Assembly: GCA_024638765.1 (NCBI GenBank)
Contig: JAHEJT010000034.1
Location: forward strand, 1 to 35,940
DNA from: Verrucomicrobiales bacterium
GTDB taxonomy: Bacteria > Verrucomicrobiota > Verrucomicrobiia > Verrucomicrobiales > DEV007
Reading direction: 5' to 3'
Length of the DNA: 35,940 nt
In this document: positions 1 to 8,354 of the stretch, piece after piece
How the letters are laid out: each line of letters opens with the position of its first letter
How positions within the stretch are numbered: position 1 is the stretch's first letter
The notes under the pieces: model-generated
What the model was told of the DNA's origin: nothing
Seen by the model: only the letters and a program-made list of their open reading frames with translations
Databases searched by the model: none
Program-made: the position numbers and the translations under genes

Positions 1-4
1 ACGC

Positions 5-775
5 ATGCCGGAAGATGCTCTCATTCGCTTCAGCGACGTCGACTTCAGTTACAACGGCACCCCCGTGCTCTCGAAAGCTTCCTTCGAGGTGCGTCAGGGT
101 GAATCGCTCTGCATGATCGGTCCTAATGGAGGCGGCAAAACCACGATTCTGCGCCTGGCCTTGGGGCTGCTCAAGCCGGACGCAGGGAAAATCGAAATCC
201 TGGGGACCACCCCTCGCAAGGCCAGCGTCGCTGTGGGTTACATGCCTCAGCATTTTCAATTCGACCCCAAGTTCCCGGTTACGGTCACCGACGTCGTGCT
301 CATGGGCCGGCTCGACCGCATCCGTGGCGGGCGATACACCCATGCCGATAAGGAAGCCGCCGGCCGGGCCATCGAACGCGTCCGTCTCACCCCGGAAGCG
401 AAAAGGCCTTACGCCGGTCTATCCGGCGGTCAGCGCCAGAGAGTCCTCCTCGCCCGGGCCCTCGTTTCCGATCCCCGGGTCCTCCTCCTGGATGAACCCA
501 CCGCCAACATCGATCTCACCGTGGAGGAACGCTTCCTCGAAAGCATCGAGAAGCTAAAAGAACAAGTCACCATTCTTACCGTAACCCACGACATCGGCGT
601 CGCGGGACATTTCGGAGACCGCGTGCTTTGCGTCAATCGCAGCGTCCATTCCCATGCAGTTTCGGAACTCAAAGGCGAGGTCATCAAAGAAATCTTCAGC
701 GACGAACTTCGCCTCGAACACGACCGCCACACGCGCCACACCCACGGCGATCACTCCCACTGCGACCACGAATGA
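5..775 (+). CDS. Metal (Zn/Mn-type) ABC transporter ATP-binding protein
   Basis: Cytoplasmic ATPase that would power import of a divalent metal ion, probably zinc or manganese, through the permease encoded next. The 256 residues hold a full nucleotide-binding domain: Walker A GPNGGGKTT (39-47), Q-loop Gln82, signature LSGGQ (139-143), Walker B VLLLDEP (159-165) and switch His195. The C-terminal tail (about 239-255) is strongly His/Asp-rich, as in many ZnuC/AdcC-type proteins, and may bind metal. The ATG lies four bases into the window and the protein begins with the expected first beta strand, so it looks complete. The permease follows after 60 bases. A periplasmic binding protein would be expected upstream, outside the window. 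The metal is inferred from family and tail only. Confidence 0.9.
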   Translation: MPEDALIRFSDVDFSYNGTPVLSKASFEVRQGESLCMIGPNGGGKTTILRLALGLLKPDAGKIEILGTTPRKASVAVGYMPQHFQFDPKFPVTVTDVVLMGRLDRIRGGRYTHADKEAAGRAIERVRLTPEAKRPYAGLSGGQRQRVLLARALVSDPRVLLLDEPTANIDLTVEERFLESIEKLKEQVTILTVTHDIGVAGHFGDRVLCVNRSVHSHAVSELKGEVIKEIFSDELRLEHDRHTRHTHGDHSHCDHE

Positions 776-835
776 TATTGGCCTCAAGCACTTTGCGCCG
801 GCGAAATAATTCAAGAATCACAATTCGCAAATTCA

Positions 836-1675
836 GTGCCTTCCTTTTTTGACGCCCTCACCAGCGATCTTCCGTTCATCCGGAATGCCCTCTTCGCCGG
901 ACTCATCGCCAGCGCCGCCTTCGGCGTCGTCGGCACTTACGTCGTCGCCCGCCGCATCAGTTACATCGCCGCCTCCATTGCCCACAGCGTCCTCGGAGGA
1001 ATCGGCGCCGCGCTCTACCTGCAGCGCGCCCACGGGTTCTCCTGGCTCCACCCCATTGTCGGCGCCCTCGCTGCGGCCCTGCTCTCCGCGCTTATTATCG
1101 GACTGGTCTCGCTTTACGCCAATGAACGCGAAGACACCATCATCGGCGCCATATGGGCCACCGGCATGGCCGCCGGCCTGCTCTTCCTGCACTACACTCC
1201 CCCGCCGGCGATCGACGCCATGAGCTTTTTCTTCGCGGACATTCTTATCATTTCTACAGACGAACTTAAAGCTGTGGCCGCCCTCGCCGCCGTCGTCCTC
1301 GCGATCGGCATCCTCTACTACAATAAGTTTGTCGCCATCTGTTTCGATGAGGAATTCGCCCGCATCCGCGGCGTCAATGTTTCCGGATACTATCTGCTCC
1401 TCCTCGGCCTCACCGCCATCAGCGTAGTGCTTCTTGTGACCCTGGTCGGCATTATCCTCGCCATTGCGCTCCTCACTCTACCCGCCGCCCTCGCTTCCCG
1501 GTTCGCCCTGCGGCTCTGGCAGATGATGATTATCGCCATCCTCCTTTCCGCCGCTTTCGTGGGATCCGGCCTCGCCACCAGTTACCGCCTGGAAACTCCC
1601 ACCGGTCCCACCATCATTCTCATTGCTGCAGCCGCGTATTTTGCGGTTCTGTTAGGAGAAAGACTGAGGGGGTGA
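836..1675 (+). CDS. Metal ABC transporter permease (ZnuB/MntB family)
   Basis: Integral membrane permease of the ABC-3 family, partner of the preceding ATPase, moving a divalent metal across the inner membrane. The 279 residues are almost continuously hydrophobic and give roughly eight membrane segments. The N-terminal region around FAGLIASAAFGVVGTYVVARR and the SIAHSVLGGIGAALYL segment are typical of this family, and length is normal. The start is GTG at 836. No ATG in frame lies near the beginning, and the first residues match the usual short N-terminus before membrane segment one. The 60-base gap after the ATPase suggests one transcription unit. The substrate, zinc or manganese, cannot be told apart from the sequence. 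Confidence 0.9.
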   Translation: MPSFFDALTSDLPFIRNALFAGLIASAAFGVVGTYVVARRISYIAASIAHSVLGGIGAALYLQRAHGFSWLHPIVGALAAALLSALIIGLVSLYANEREDTIIGAIWATGMAAGLLFLHYTPPPAIDAMSFFFADILIISTDELKAVAALAAVVLAIGILYYNKFVAICFDEEFARIRGVNVSGYYLLLLGLTAISVVLLVTLVGIILAIALLTLPAALASRFALRLWQMMIIAILLSAAFVGSGLATSYRLETPTGPTIILIAAAAYFAVLLGERLRG

Positions 1676-1736
1676 AACCCTCCCCGAATTATCGACTTGT
1701 TCTCGGCGGGAATAAGCCCCTATCTTCTCTTCGATT

Positions 1737-2540
1737 ATGGACCGATACCGAATCGAACCAGGCACCCAAGTCAGTCTCGCCGACTTCGATACCGCCGACA
1801 ATTCTCAGTTCGACACCACTAAGAAGGAAAGTTATGGCCTGCTCGATTCCCTGCGCCAGCGCCTCAGCGAACTCCAGCGCCTTCTCTACGCCGAGAACAA
1901 GCGACGCATTCTCATCATCCTCCAAGCGCTCGACACCGGCGGCAAAGACGGCACCATCCGCCATGTCTTTTCAGGCGTAGATCACCACGGTATCCGCGTT
2001 ACCTCCTTCAAGAAACCCTCGGCGACCGAACTGGAACGCGATTACCTGTGGCGAATCCACCAGAGAGTCCCGCCCCTCGGTGATTTCGGAATCTTTAATC
2101 GCAGCCATTACGAAGATATCATCGCCGTGCGGGTCAAAAAAATCGCGCCCCCAGCCGTCTGGAAGAAACGTTACCAGCACGTCGTCGATTTCGAACGAAT
2201 GCTGGCGGATGAAAATACTGTCATCCTCAAGTTCTTCCTGCACATCTCGAAGAAAGAACAAAGGGAACGCTTGCGCACCCGTCTTGCGGATCCCACCAAG
2301 CATTGGAAATTCAATCGCGACGATCTCGAAGATCGCGGCCGCTGGCCCGATTTTGTCGCCGCTTACGAAGACGTCATCACCAAGACCAGCAGGGATTACG
2401 CGCCCTGGTTCGTGATACCCGCCGACCGCAAGTGGTACCGCAATCTCACCGTCGCCACTATTGTCAAGGACGCCCTGGAATCCCTCGACATGAGTTACCC
2501 GCTGCCGGATTTTGATCCCGCTTCCGTCGACGTCGAGTAA
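1737..2540 (+). CDS. Polyphosphate kinase 2 family protein
   Basis: Cytoplasmic enzyme of the PPK2 family, which transfers phosphate between inorganic polyphosphate and nucleotides (AMP, ADP or higher). The 267-residue single-domain protein has the Walker A-like loop DTGGKDGT (66-73) and the Walker B region FNRSHYED (120-127). The KRRILIILQALD strand before the loop and the WKFNRDDLEDR and APWFVIPADRKWYRNL segments near the end are also typical. The preference for nucleoside mono- or diphosphate, and the main direction of reaction, cannot be read from the sequence. It stands alone: 61 bases separate it from the permease, and an inverted repeat with a T-rich end follows the stop codon. Confidence 0.9.
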   Translation: MDRYRIEPGTQVSLADFDTADNSQFDTTKKESYGLLDSLRQRLSELQRLLYAENKRRILIILQALDTGGKDGTIRHVFSGVDHHGIRVTSFKKPSATELERDYLWRIHQRVPPLGDFGIFNRSHYEDIIAVRVKKIAPPAVWKKRYQHVVDFERMLADENTVILKFFLHISKKEQRERLRTRLADPTKHWKFNRDDLEDRGRWPDFVAAYEDVITKTSRDYAPWFVIPADRKWYRNLTVATIVKDALESLDMSYPLPDFDPASVDVE

Positions 2541-2561
2541 AACCCCTTTCTCCCGGGTTTT
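2539..2561 (+). terminator. Possible intrinsic terminator after the PPK2 gene
   Basis: An inverted repeat (AAAACCC, nine-base loop, GGGTTTT) begins within the stop codon of the polyphosphate kinase gene and its 3' arm ends in four T. The stem is 7 bp with only three G-C pairs, so it is a modest candidate. Confidence 0.4.
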
Positions 2562-2622
2562 CAGCACCTCGCAAATAATTGGAATTCACGGGGGAATGCC
2601 TTTACCCTGACCCCCATTATTC

Positions 2623-3780
2623 ATGAGCCAGGATACCGGTCAGATTGAATCCCGCTTCTTCACCACGGGTGAGCCCTTTGTATTTGCATCGGGAGAAACT
2701 CTCCCGTCACTGACGATCGCTTATGAAACGTATGGCCAACTCAACGCCGCAGGTGACAACGCCATCCTTCTCTTCCATGCCCTCTCCGGAAGCCAGCATG
2801 CCGCGGGCTTCAATCCCGCGGTGAAAGGTGTCGGCACCCTCTGGACTGAAGACTGCCAAACCGGGTGGTGGGACCCGTTCATCGGTCCCGGACGGGCTCT
2901 CGACACCGACCGCTTTTTCGTGATCTGCGCCAATTATGTGGGCGGCTGTTACGGTTCCACCGGCCCTTCCTCCATCAATCCGGAAACCGGAAAACCCTAT
3001 GGGTCGGCATTCCCCCACATCCGCGTCAACGACGTCATCCGCAGCCAGGTTCTCCTCCTGGATCACTTGGGCGTCGATACCCTGAAAGCCGTAATCGGAC
3101 CCTCCACCGGAGGCCTCAGCTGCCTCAACTTCGCCACTACCTTTCCCGAGCGCACCCGCCTCGTCATTCCCCTCGCCACCGGCGTTAAGACCACCGTCCT
3201 CAACCGCATCTTCCTCCTGGAACAAATCCTCGCCATCGAGAACGATCCTCACTTTAAGGGAGGAGATTATTACGATGGCGAACCCCCCACCCTCGGCCTC
3301 ACCCTCGCCCGAGTCATCAGCCACAAGTGTTTCGTCCATCTCAACGCCATTGAACGGCGCGCCCGGCGCGAGGTGGTGCAGGCCGGCGATCACTTTGACT
3401 GGTACCGCGTTCACGATCAGGTCGAATCCTATATGCTCCACCAGGGCAGAAAACTGGTGAACCGTTTCGACGCCAATACCTATCTGCGGATCTGCGAAAT
3501 GTGGTCCCAGTTCGACCCCGTCGCCGACGGCGACGCCGCAGATGCGCGTGAGCTTTTTGCCCGATCAAAGAAAGCCGGACATCAATACCTCATCTTCAGC
3601 ATCGACGAAGATTACTGTTTCTATCCCGAGGAACAGTCTGCGCTGGTGCACTATCTCAAAGAAGCCGACGTCCCCAACATGCATATCACCGTGCACTCGG
3701 ATCGCGGCCATGATTCCTTTCTCCTCGAACCCGAACTCTACACCCCCCATCTCACCCACATCCTCACCAACGGCTCCTGA
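2623..3780 (+). CDS. metX: Homoserine O-acetyltransferase (MetX-type alpha/beta hydrolase fold)
   Basis: Acyl-CoA-dependent acylation of L-homoserine, the first committed step of methionine synthesis by the MetX route, in the cytoplasm. The 385 residues cover the whole family length. Features seen are LFHALSGSQHA near the N-terminus (oxyanion region), the segment GSTGPSSINP (111-120), the nucleophile elbow GPSTGG with Ser161, a catalytic Asp at about 328-330 (SIDEDYCFYP) and His363 in RGHDSFLLEP. The elbow differs slightly from the common GGSMGG form. Some MetX-fold enzymes use succinyl-CoA instead of acetyl-CoA, and the sequence alone does not settle this. The start ATG is preceded by a non-coding gap of 82 bases. 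No other methionine gene is adjacent. Confidence 0.9.
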   Translation: MSQDTGQIESRFFTTGEPFVFASGETLPSLTIAYETYGQLNAAGDNAILLFHALSGSQHAAGFNPAVKGVGTLWTEDCQTGWWDPFIGPGRALDTDRFFVICANYVGGCYGSTGPSSINPETGKPYGSAFPHIRVNDVIRSQVLLLDHLGVDTLKAVIGPSTGGLSCLNFATTFPERTRLVIPLATGVKTTVLNRIFLLEQILAIENDPHFKGGDYYDGEPPTLGLTLARVISHKCFVHLNAIERRARREVVQAGDHFDWYRVHDQVESYMLHQGRKLVNRFDANTYLRICEMWSQFDPVADGDAADARELFARSKKAGHQYLIFSIDEDYCFYPEEQSALVHYLKEADVPNMHITVHSDRGHDSFLLEPELYTPHLTHILTNGS

Positions 3781-3883
3781 ATATTCGTTTGGGTGCGGCG
3801 GCGAGAATTGGACCGAAAGCGAGCCGGGGCCTCTGCTTTCTCTCACTTTTATTTTTCACACTTAATCTTCCATTCGGCTTGCA

Positions 3884-4831
3884 GTGTCCATCCGTGAACT
3901 CCATTCCCTCCTCGCCGATCTCGCCGCACGCAACGTATACATCGGCACTTCCTCCTGGAAATACCCCGGGTGGTGCGGACAACTCTACGAGGATGAGCGC
4001 TATTTTTATCGAGGAAAGTTCTCCGAAACTCGATTCAACCGTAACTGCCTGGAGGAATACGCCCAGGTATTCAAAACCGTTTGCGTCGATGCGGGGTATT
4101 ACAGGTTCCCGGAGCAGCGCTATCTCGAAGCTCTCGCCTCCCAGGTCCCGGACGATTTCCTCTTTTCGTTCAAAGTCACCGACCAAATCACCATTAAGAA
4201 ATTCACCCGGCTCCCACGCTTCGGTGATAAAGCCGGAAAACCCAACGAACATTTTCTCGATGCCGATCTCTTTGAGCGCGCCTTCCTTCGTCCTTGCGAA
4301 TTCATTCGAGGAAATGTGGGCCTGCTCATTTTCGAGTTTTCCCGATTTTATCCCGCCGACTTCACCCACGGACGCGAATTTGCCGAGCTACTGGACGCTT
4401 TCCTGGAAAAACTTCCCCCCGATTGGCAATACGGCGTCGAAATCCGCAACCGCAGCTTTCTGCACCCCGATTATTTTGAGGTCCTCAAGAAGCACGGGGT
4501 CGCCCACGTTTACAACAATTGGGATCGGATGCCCTCGGTCGCGGAGCAAATGAAAATTCCGGATACGCGCACCCAGCCCGCCTACACCGGCGCCCGTTTC
4601 CTCCTCAAACCCGGACGCAAGTACCAGGACGCCGTCGACCTCTTCAGTCCCTACGAAGAAGCCAAAGAAACCGATGACGAGGCCCGGCAGGCAGGCGCGG
4701 ATCTCATCAACTCGATCATCGGTGGGAAAAAAGGAGAGGCAAAACCTTCGTTCATCTACATCAACAACCGCCTCGAGGGAAACGCCCTCATCACCATCGA
4801 AGCCATGCTCGCAAGAGCAGGACTTATTTAG
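3884..4831 (+). CDS. DUF72 (YecE-like) family protein
   Basis: A 315-residue member of the DUF72/YecE family, a TIM-barrel-like group of unknown biochemical function. The family signature is clear: IGTSSWKYPGWCGQLY near residue 20, the FSETRFNRNCLEEYAQVFKT helix, FLFSFKVTDQIT in the middle, and VEIRNRSFL plus a C-terminal YINNRLEGNALITIEAML segment. The start is GTG at 3884, because no ATG precedes the conserved barrel start in frame. It is not obviously linked to the upstream metX (103-base gap). Its last eight bases overlap the convergent metallophosphoesterase gene. I can name the family with confidence but not a function. Confidence 0.88.
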   Translation: MSIRELHSLLADLAARNVYIGTSSWKYPGWCGQLYEDERYFYRGKFSETRFNRNCLEEYAQVFKTVCVDAGYYRFPEQRYLEALASQVPDDFLFSFKVTDQITIKKFTRLPRFGDKAGKPNEHFLDADLFERAFLRPCEFIRGNVGLLIFEFSRFYPADFTHGREFAELLDAFLEKLPPDWQYGVEIRNRSFLHPDYFEVLKKHGVAHVYNNWDRMPSVAEQMKIPDTRTQPAYTGARFLLKPGRKYQDAVDLFSPYEEAKETDDEARQAGADLINSIIGGKKGEAKPSFIYINNRLEGNALITIEAMLARAGLI

Positions 4832-5696
4832 GCGGGCCAGTCGCTGCGACAGCGCGATCCAGGTGAATAGTCCGCTGCGGCTCCTCAGCCGGCGCCATCA
4901 GTCCTCCCCTCTTTCTGACCGCGAAGACCCTCAGTTCCGAGCCCTCCAATTCTACCATCAAAGCGCCACCCCAGGAAATGTACCCGCCGGTGTTGATAAA
5001 GGTCCGGCCGCCAAGCTCCCAAATGCCCGGCAGATGGGTGTGCCCGAACACCATGACCCTCGCTTCGGGCCTGTATTGGGCGCAAAAATCCGCCGCCAGG
5101 CCGTGCGTCCCGAACCAGCATTTCAAGAGGGAAAACAGCTTGCGCGGCGGCCACACCACATTGTGCACCGTATGAAAATGCCCGAGTAATCCCGGCTTCG
5201 TTTCCTTGTCAAAGACGGCATTAAATCGGCACACTTGGTTGGCCCGCCGCAGCCGCGACTCGAAGTCGTCTTTGCCTTCATCCTCATTTTCCAATCGCTC
5301 CGCCTGTGCCAGGATCTGCCGGAGTTCACTGCGGTTCGATACGCCCCAGGGGGAGATCTCGGGAAATAAGACGTCGCCATGCGTAATCAGGACGTCCCGG
5401 CCGTGTAAATCGATGTGATGGACGTCACTGATATCCGGGTCGTGGTTACCTCGCATGAAGTGGGCCTCAACCCCGAGCTCCTCAATCAACGACCGTAATT
5501 CCGCAAAGAGAGCTTCGCCCTTGGACAGGTAATTCTTTGCCAGCATCTCCCGGGTGTCCCCGTTGAAGAGCACCGTCCCCGCCCCCTCCAACAGCGGGCG
5601 CAGTTCCGCTGCCGCCGCGATCCGGCTCCCTGGATGACCCAGATGCAAATCGGAAACCACCCGAACCGGTTCCGGAAACGATATGGAATCCGCCAT
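4824..5696 (-). CDS. Calcineurin-like metallophosphoesterase (possibly LpxH-like)
   Basis: A two-metal phosphoesterase of about 290 residues. The five family motifs are present in order: SDLHLG, FNGDT, RGNHDPD, an ITHGD segment and GHTHLPG. Metal ligands are therefore intact. The layout resembles UDP-2,3-diacylglucosamine pyrophosphatases of lipid A synthesis, which would suit a Gram-negative-type envelope, but many related phosphoesterases act on other substrates, so only the fold is firm. I use the ATG at 5696 (MADSISFPEP). A TTG at 5744 would add 16 residues with no domain content. The gene converges on and overlaps the DUF72 gene by 8 bp at the 3' end, leaving no room for a terminator. 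Confidence 0.82.
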   Translation of the reverse strand: MADSISFPEPVRVVSDLHLGHPGSRIAAAAELRPLLEGAGTVLFNGDTREMLAKNYLSKGEALFAELRSLIEELGVEAHFMRGNHDPDISDVHHIDLHGRDVLITHGDVLFPEISPWGVSNRSELRQILAQAERLENEDEGKDDFESRLRRANQVCRFNAVFDKETKPGLLGHFHTVHNVVWPPRKLFSLLKCWFGTHGLAADFCAQYRPEARVMVFGHTHLPGIWELGGRTFINTGGYISWGGALMVELEGSELRVFAVRKRGGLMAPAEEPQRTIHLDRAVAATGPPK

Positions 5697-5854
5697 GCAG
5701 ACTGCTCTATACGTCAGAAACTTCCGTCCGCAAGGAGAAAGCAACCTCCTTCACCCGTTGCCCAATTTAATTTCCCGGATCGTCGTTCCTCTCCTCCTGC
5801 TTTCCGCGCGGCTGCCGTGGAAACCTGCCCGATCTCAGTCCTCCGATTCCTGAC

Positions 5855-6154
5855 CTAAAACCTCCCCCTCGGCGGATGCACACGCGGATGCGGCCTTATG
5901 GGGTGATGACGATGATGCGTCCTGAAAAAGCGCACCCCGTAACTGCGGTAATACGGGCTGTAATCAGAGTAATAAGGTCTCCGCGCATAGCGCGACCGAG
6001 TGGACTGAAAAACGTATTGGTAAATCGTTTTTCCTTCGGAATTGACGTATATCGGCCGCTTAACCAACTCGGATCGGGCCTGATCGGGGACAAAGAAACC
6101 GACGGCCATGAGCCACACCGCGGCCCATGCAGCTTTTACGATCCCCCTGCTCAT
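5855..6154 (-). CDS. Small secreted Tyr/Arg/His-rich protein, unknown function
   Basis: A 99-residue protein with an N-terminal signal peptide (positive start, hydrophobic core AAWAAVWLMAVGFFV, likely cleavage after residues near 26). The mature part starts with RPIYVNSEGKTIYQYVF and then becomes rich in Tyr, Arg and His, ending in a His/Pro/Arg run (about 80-99). Such composition is seen in small exported proteins of unknown role; I do not recognise a family. The gene stands alone, with a possible promoter about 85 bases upstream. The signal peptide and compositional bias make it likely to be real, but the function is open. Confidence 0.6.
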   Translation of the reverse strand: MSRGIVKAAWAAVWLMAVGFFVPDQARSELVKRPIYVNSEGKTIYQYVFQSTRSRYARRPYYSDYSPYYRSYGVRFFRTHHRHHPIRPHPRVHPPRGRF

Positions 6155-6238
6155 ATTTTAACCTTAAAACAGGAATCGAGCGGACGCCAACCCAATCGCG
6201 CCCCGGCCCGCCGCTTCAGCACAAAATTTGCGCAATGA

Positions 6239-6244
6239 ATTATA
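6239..6244 (-). promoter_or_regulatory. Possible -10 box for the small secreted protein
   Basis: On the minus strand this AT-rich patch contains a perfect TATAAT hexamer about 85 bases before the start codon of the small secreted protein. The upstream TTGGCT is only 14 bases away, which is short for a -35, so only the -10 is proposed. Confidence 0.3.
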
Positions 6245-6334
6245 GTATTTAATAGGTCAGCCAATATTTAAGGATTACAATGAGAGCGATTATATCCCCG
6301 AGTTGACCCGGGCACACCGATCCCCCGCCGATGT

Positions 6335-7024
6335 ATGCTTAATTCCATGTCTCCCCGTACCACCGCCCTTCTCTGCGTCCTCGTCGCCCTCGGCGTCTTC
6401 GCCGCCATGTCCTTGCGCTCGGCGAAAACCTCCGGATCTCAAGACGCCTTGCAGACACCGGGGGGAAAAGCGAAAGTAGTCTTCCAGAATGTCTGCGCCA
6501 CCTGTCACGGGCCTGCCGGCGATGGAAAATTGGAATTGAAATCACCCTCCATCGCCGGGCTGCCCGATTGGTACGTGGACTCTCAACTGAAAAAATTCCA
6601 CGCCGATATCCGCGGCGCCGATCCCGGCGATCTCAGCGGCGGCCAGATGCGTGCCATCGCCCATATCCTTGACGCGTCCATGATCGAAAGCATCGCAACT
6701 CTTGTCTCCAAAATGAAAATCCACCCGATGCAGAATACCCTCGGAGGCGACCCGCAGCGAGGCAAGGAATCATACCAAATCCACTGCGAGGAATGCCACC
6801 GTTACAACGCCAGCGGAGAATTTGCATTCAAGAGCCCGCCGCTTACCGGTCTCCAGGACTGGTATCTCGCGGCGCAATTGGAAAAATTTCGTAAGCGAGT
6901 GCGTGGAGGAGACCCCCGCGACGTGGAAGGCGCCAAAATGCAAATCCCTTCCCATCGTTTTCTCAATGCCCAGGACGAAAAAGACGTCCTCGCCTACATC
7001 GCCTACCTGGCAAACCGCAAGTAA
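6335..7024 (+). CDS. Dihaem c-type cytochrome, exported
   Basis: A 229-residue protein with an N-terminal hydrophobic segment (about 11-26, either a signal peptide or a membrane anchor) and two class I cytochrome c domains. The haem-binding motifs are CATCH (54-58) and CEECH (151-155). Each domain continues with a similar stretch: GLPDWYVDSQLKKF then GGQM in the first, and GLQDWYLAAQLEKF then GAKM in the second. The Met of each is the probable distal haem ligand. The two halves look like an internal duplication, as in c4-like dihaem cytochromes. It would carry electrons in the periplasm, with partners unknown. An ATG four codons further in (6347) is an equally possible start. Confidence 0.88.
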   Translation: MLNSMSPRTTALLCVLVALGVFAAMSLRSAKTSGSQDALQTPGGKAKVVFQNVCATCHGPAGDGKLELKSPSIAGLPDWYVDSQLKKFHADIRGADPGDLSGGQMRAIAHILDASMIESIATLVSKMKIHPMQNTLGGDPQRGKESYQIHCEECHRYNASGEFAFKSPPLTGLQDWYLAAQLEKFRKRVRGGDPRDVEGAKMQIPSHRFLNAQDEKDVLAYIAYLANRK

Positions 7025-7038
7025 CCTACGGTCATATC

Positions 7039-7065
7039 GAAAATTAAAGATGAAAATTGAAGAAT
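7039..7065 (+). repeat. Short degenerate tandem repeat (GAAAATT-type)
   Basis: GAAAATT occurs at 7039-7045 and 7052-7058, separated by AAAGAT, and is followed by GAAGAAT. The period is about 6-7 bp. It lies between the cytochrome and aldo/keto reductase genes, just before the better-formed TCCCATC array. Confidence 0.4.
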
Positions 7066-7079
7066 CGCGCTGAAACAAT

Positions 7080-7107
7080 TCCCATCTCCCATCTCCGATC
7101 TCCCATC
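7080..7107 (+). repeat. Heptanucleotide tandem array, unit TCCCATC x4
   Basis: Four contiguous 7-bp units fill 28 bases: TCCCATC, TCCCATC, TCCGATC and TCCCATC, with one substitution in total. The array ends ten bases before the start codon of the aldo/keto reductase, where a ribosome-binding site would normally be. Confidence 0.85.
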
Positions 7108-7117
7108 AAACACGCCC

Positions 7118-8263
7118 ATGAATCCTACACACACTGCTTACGGCATCTGGTCCGGCGGCCGCTACATGCACTTCGGCGAGGCTATCGCTGAAGAGCGCTT
7201 CCTCGCCTCTATCCATCACGCCCACGAAAAAGGTATCCACACCTTCATGACTGCCGACGCTTACGGTGCCGGGGACGCCGACACCATGCTGGGCCGGGGC
7301 CTCGAGGGAATCGACCGCGACTCCTACTGCCTCGTCGGCGCCGTCGGCCACGACTTTTACAAGGGCGAACGCGCGGGCAGCAAAGGCTATCCGCGCTTTA
7401 CCAACCCCGACCTGCGCGGCCCGGGCGATTACGCCGAATACCTCAAGACGGCGACCGAGAAATCATTGGAACGCATCGGCCAGGACCGTTTCGATCTCCT
7501 GCTCCTCCATAACCCCGACGCCACCGGGTACCGCGACGACTCCGTCTGGGACGGCATGCAGCAACTCAAGGAAGCGGGCCTCGCCAACCTCATCGGCGTC
7601 GCGCCCGGGCCCGCCAACGGCTTCACCCTCGACCTCATCGGCTGCTTCGAAAAATTCGGAAATCTCATCGATTGGGCCATGATTATCCTCAACCCCGTGG
7701 AACCCTGGCCCGGATCCCTGGTCCTCCCCGCCGCCGATAAATTCGGCGTCAAACTCATCACCCGTGTCGTCGACCACGGCGGGATCTTCCACGACGACGT
7801 CAAAGCCGGACATATCTTTGGAGAAAAAGATCACCGCACCTTCCGTCCCCAGGGCTGGGTCCAAGCCGGCAACGAAAAACTGGAAGCCATGCGCCCCTTC
7901 GCCGAGGCCCACGGACTGAGCATGCTCCAGCTGGCATGCCAGTGGAACCTCGCCCATCCCGCGATCGCATCGGTAGCGCCTACCCTGATCCAGGAAAGCG
8001 CAGAAAATCCCGGCGCTAAGTCCATTGAGGAAAAAATCCAGGACCTCGCCGCGGTGCCCGAAAAGATCCTGCTCAGTGACGATGAGGTCGCCCGCATCGC
8101 GGAGATCGGCGATAATAAGGGATGCATGGCGCTCAAGGGGGGCACGCCCGTCTTTGAAGGCGACGGATATGTCCCCGACGCCTGGCCCCTCACTCCCGAC
8201 CTCGAGGAAATTGGTCAGCGCTGGGGCATCGCCCCGGCCCAGGACCTCGTCCTGACGCATTAG
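7118..8263 (+). CDS. Aldo/keto reductase family protein
   Basis: A 381-residue TIM-barrel oxidoreductase of the aldo/keto reductase superfamily. The DAYGAGDADTMLGRGL segment carries the catalytic Asp47 and Tyr49, and His131 sits in LLLLHNPD. The lysine expected at the end of the next strand appears to be replaced: the strand reads LVGAVG, with Ala75 where Lys usually stands. The C-terminal half keeps the barrel and a cofactor-loop-like region (SVAPTLIQESAENPGAKS). Sequences of this kind are usually close to L-fucose or aldose dehydrogenases, but the substrate is unknown. The ATG lies right after a heptanucleotide array. No obvious operon partner follows, because the gene ends next to a REP-like element. 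Confidence 0.82.
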   Translation: MNPTHTAYGIWSGGRYMHFGEAIAEERFLASIHHAHEKGIHTFMTADAYGAGDADTMLGRGLEGIDRDSYCLVGAVGHDFYKGERAGSKGYPRFTNPDLRGPGDYAEYLKTATEKSLERIGQDRFDLLLLHNPDATGYRDDSVWDGMQQLKEAGLANLIGVAPGPANGFTLDLIGCFEKFGNLIDWAMIILNPVEPWPGSLVLPAADKFGVKLITRVVDHGGIFHDDVKAGHIFGEKDHRTFRPQGWVQAGNEKLEAMRPFAEAHGLSMLQLACQWNLAHPAIASVAPTLIQESAENPGAKSIEEKIQDLAAVPEKILLSDDEVARIAEIGDNKGCMALKGGTPVFEGDGYVPDAWPLTPDLEEIGQRWGIAPAQDLVLTH

Positions 8264-8274
8264 CGCAGCGAGAT

Positions 8275-8299
8275 GTAGGTGCGAGCGTGCGCGAGCACC
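8275..8299 (+). repeat. REP-like element, copy 1
   Basis: GTAGGTGCGAGCGTGC followed by GCGAGCACC, starting eleven bases after the aldo/keto reductase stop codon. It matches the 24-bp element at 29245-29268 with one mismatch. The unit itself is an imperfect palindrome (GTGC at one end, GCAC at the other). Confidence 0.8.
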
Positions 8300-8354
8300 C
8301 TGCAAGTGGTGAGATGCCCCCTGTCTCCACGGAAGCAGGAGCCCTCCCTCTCGG

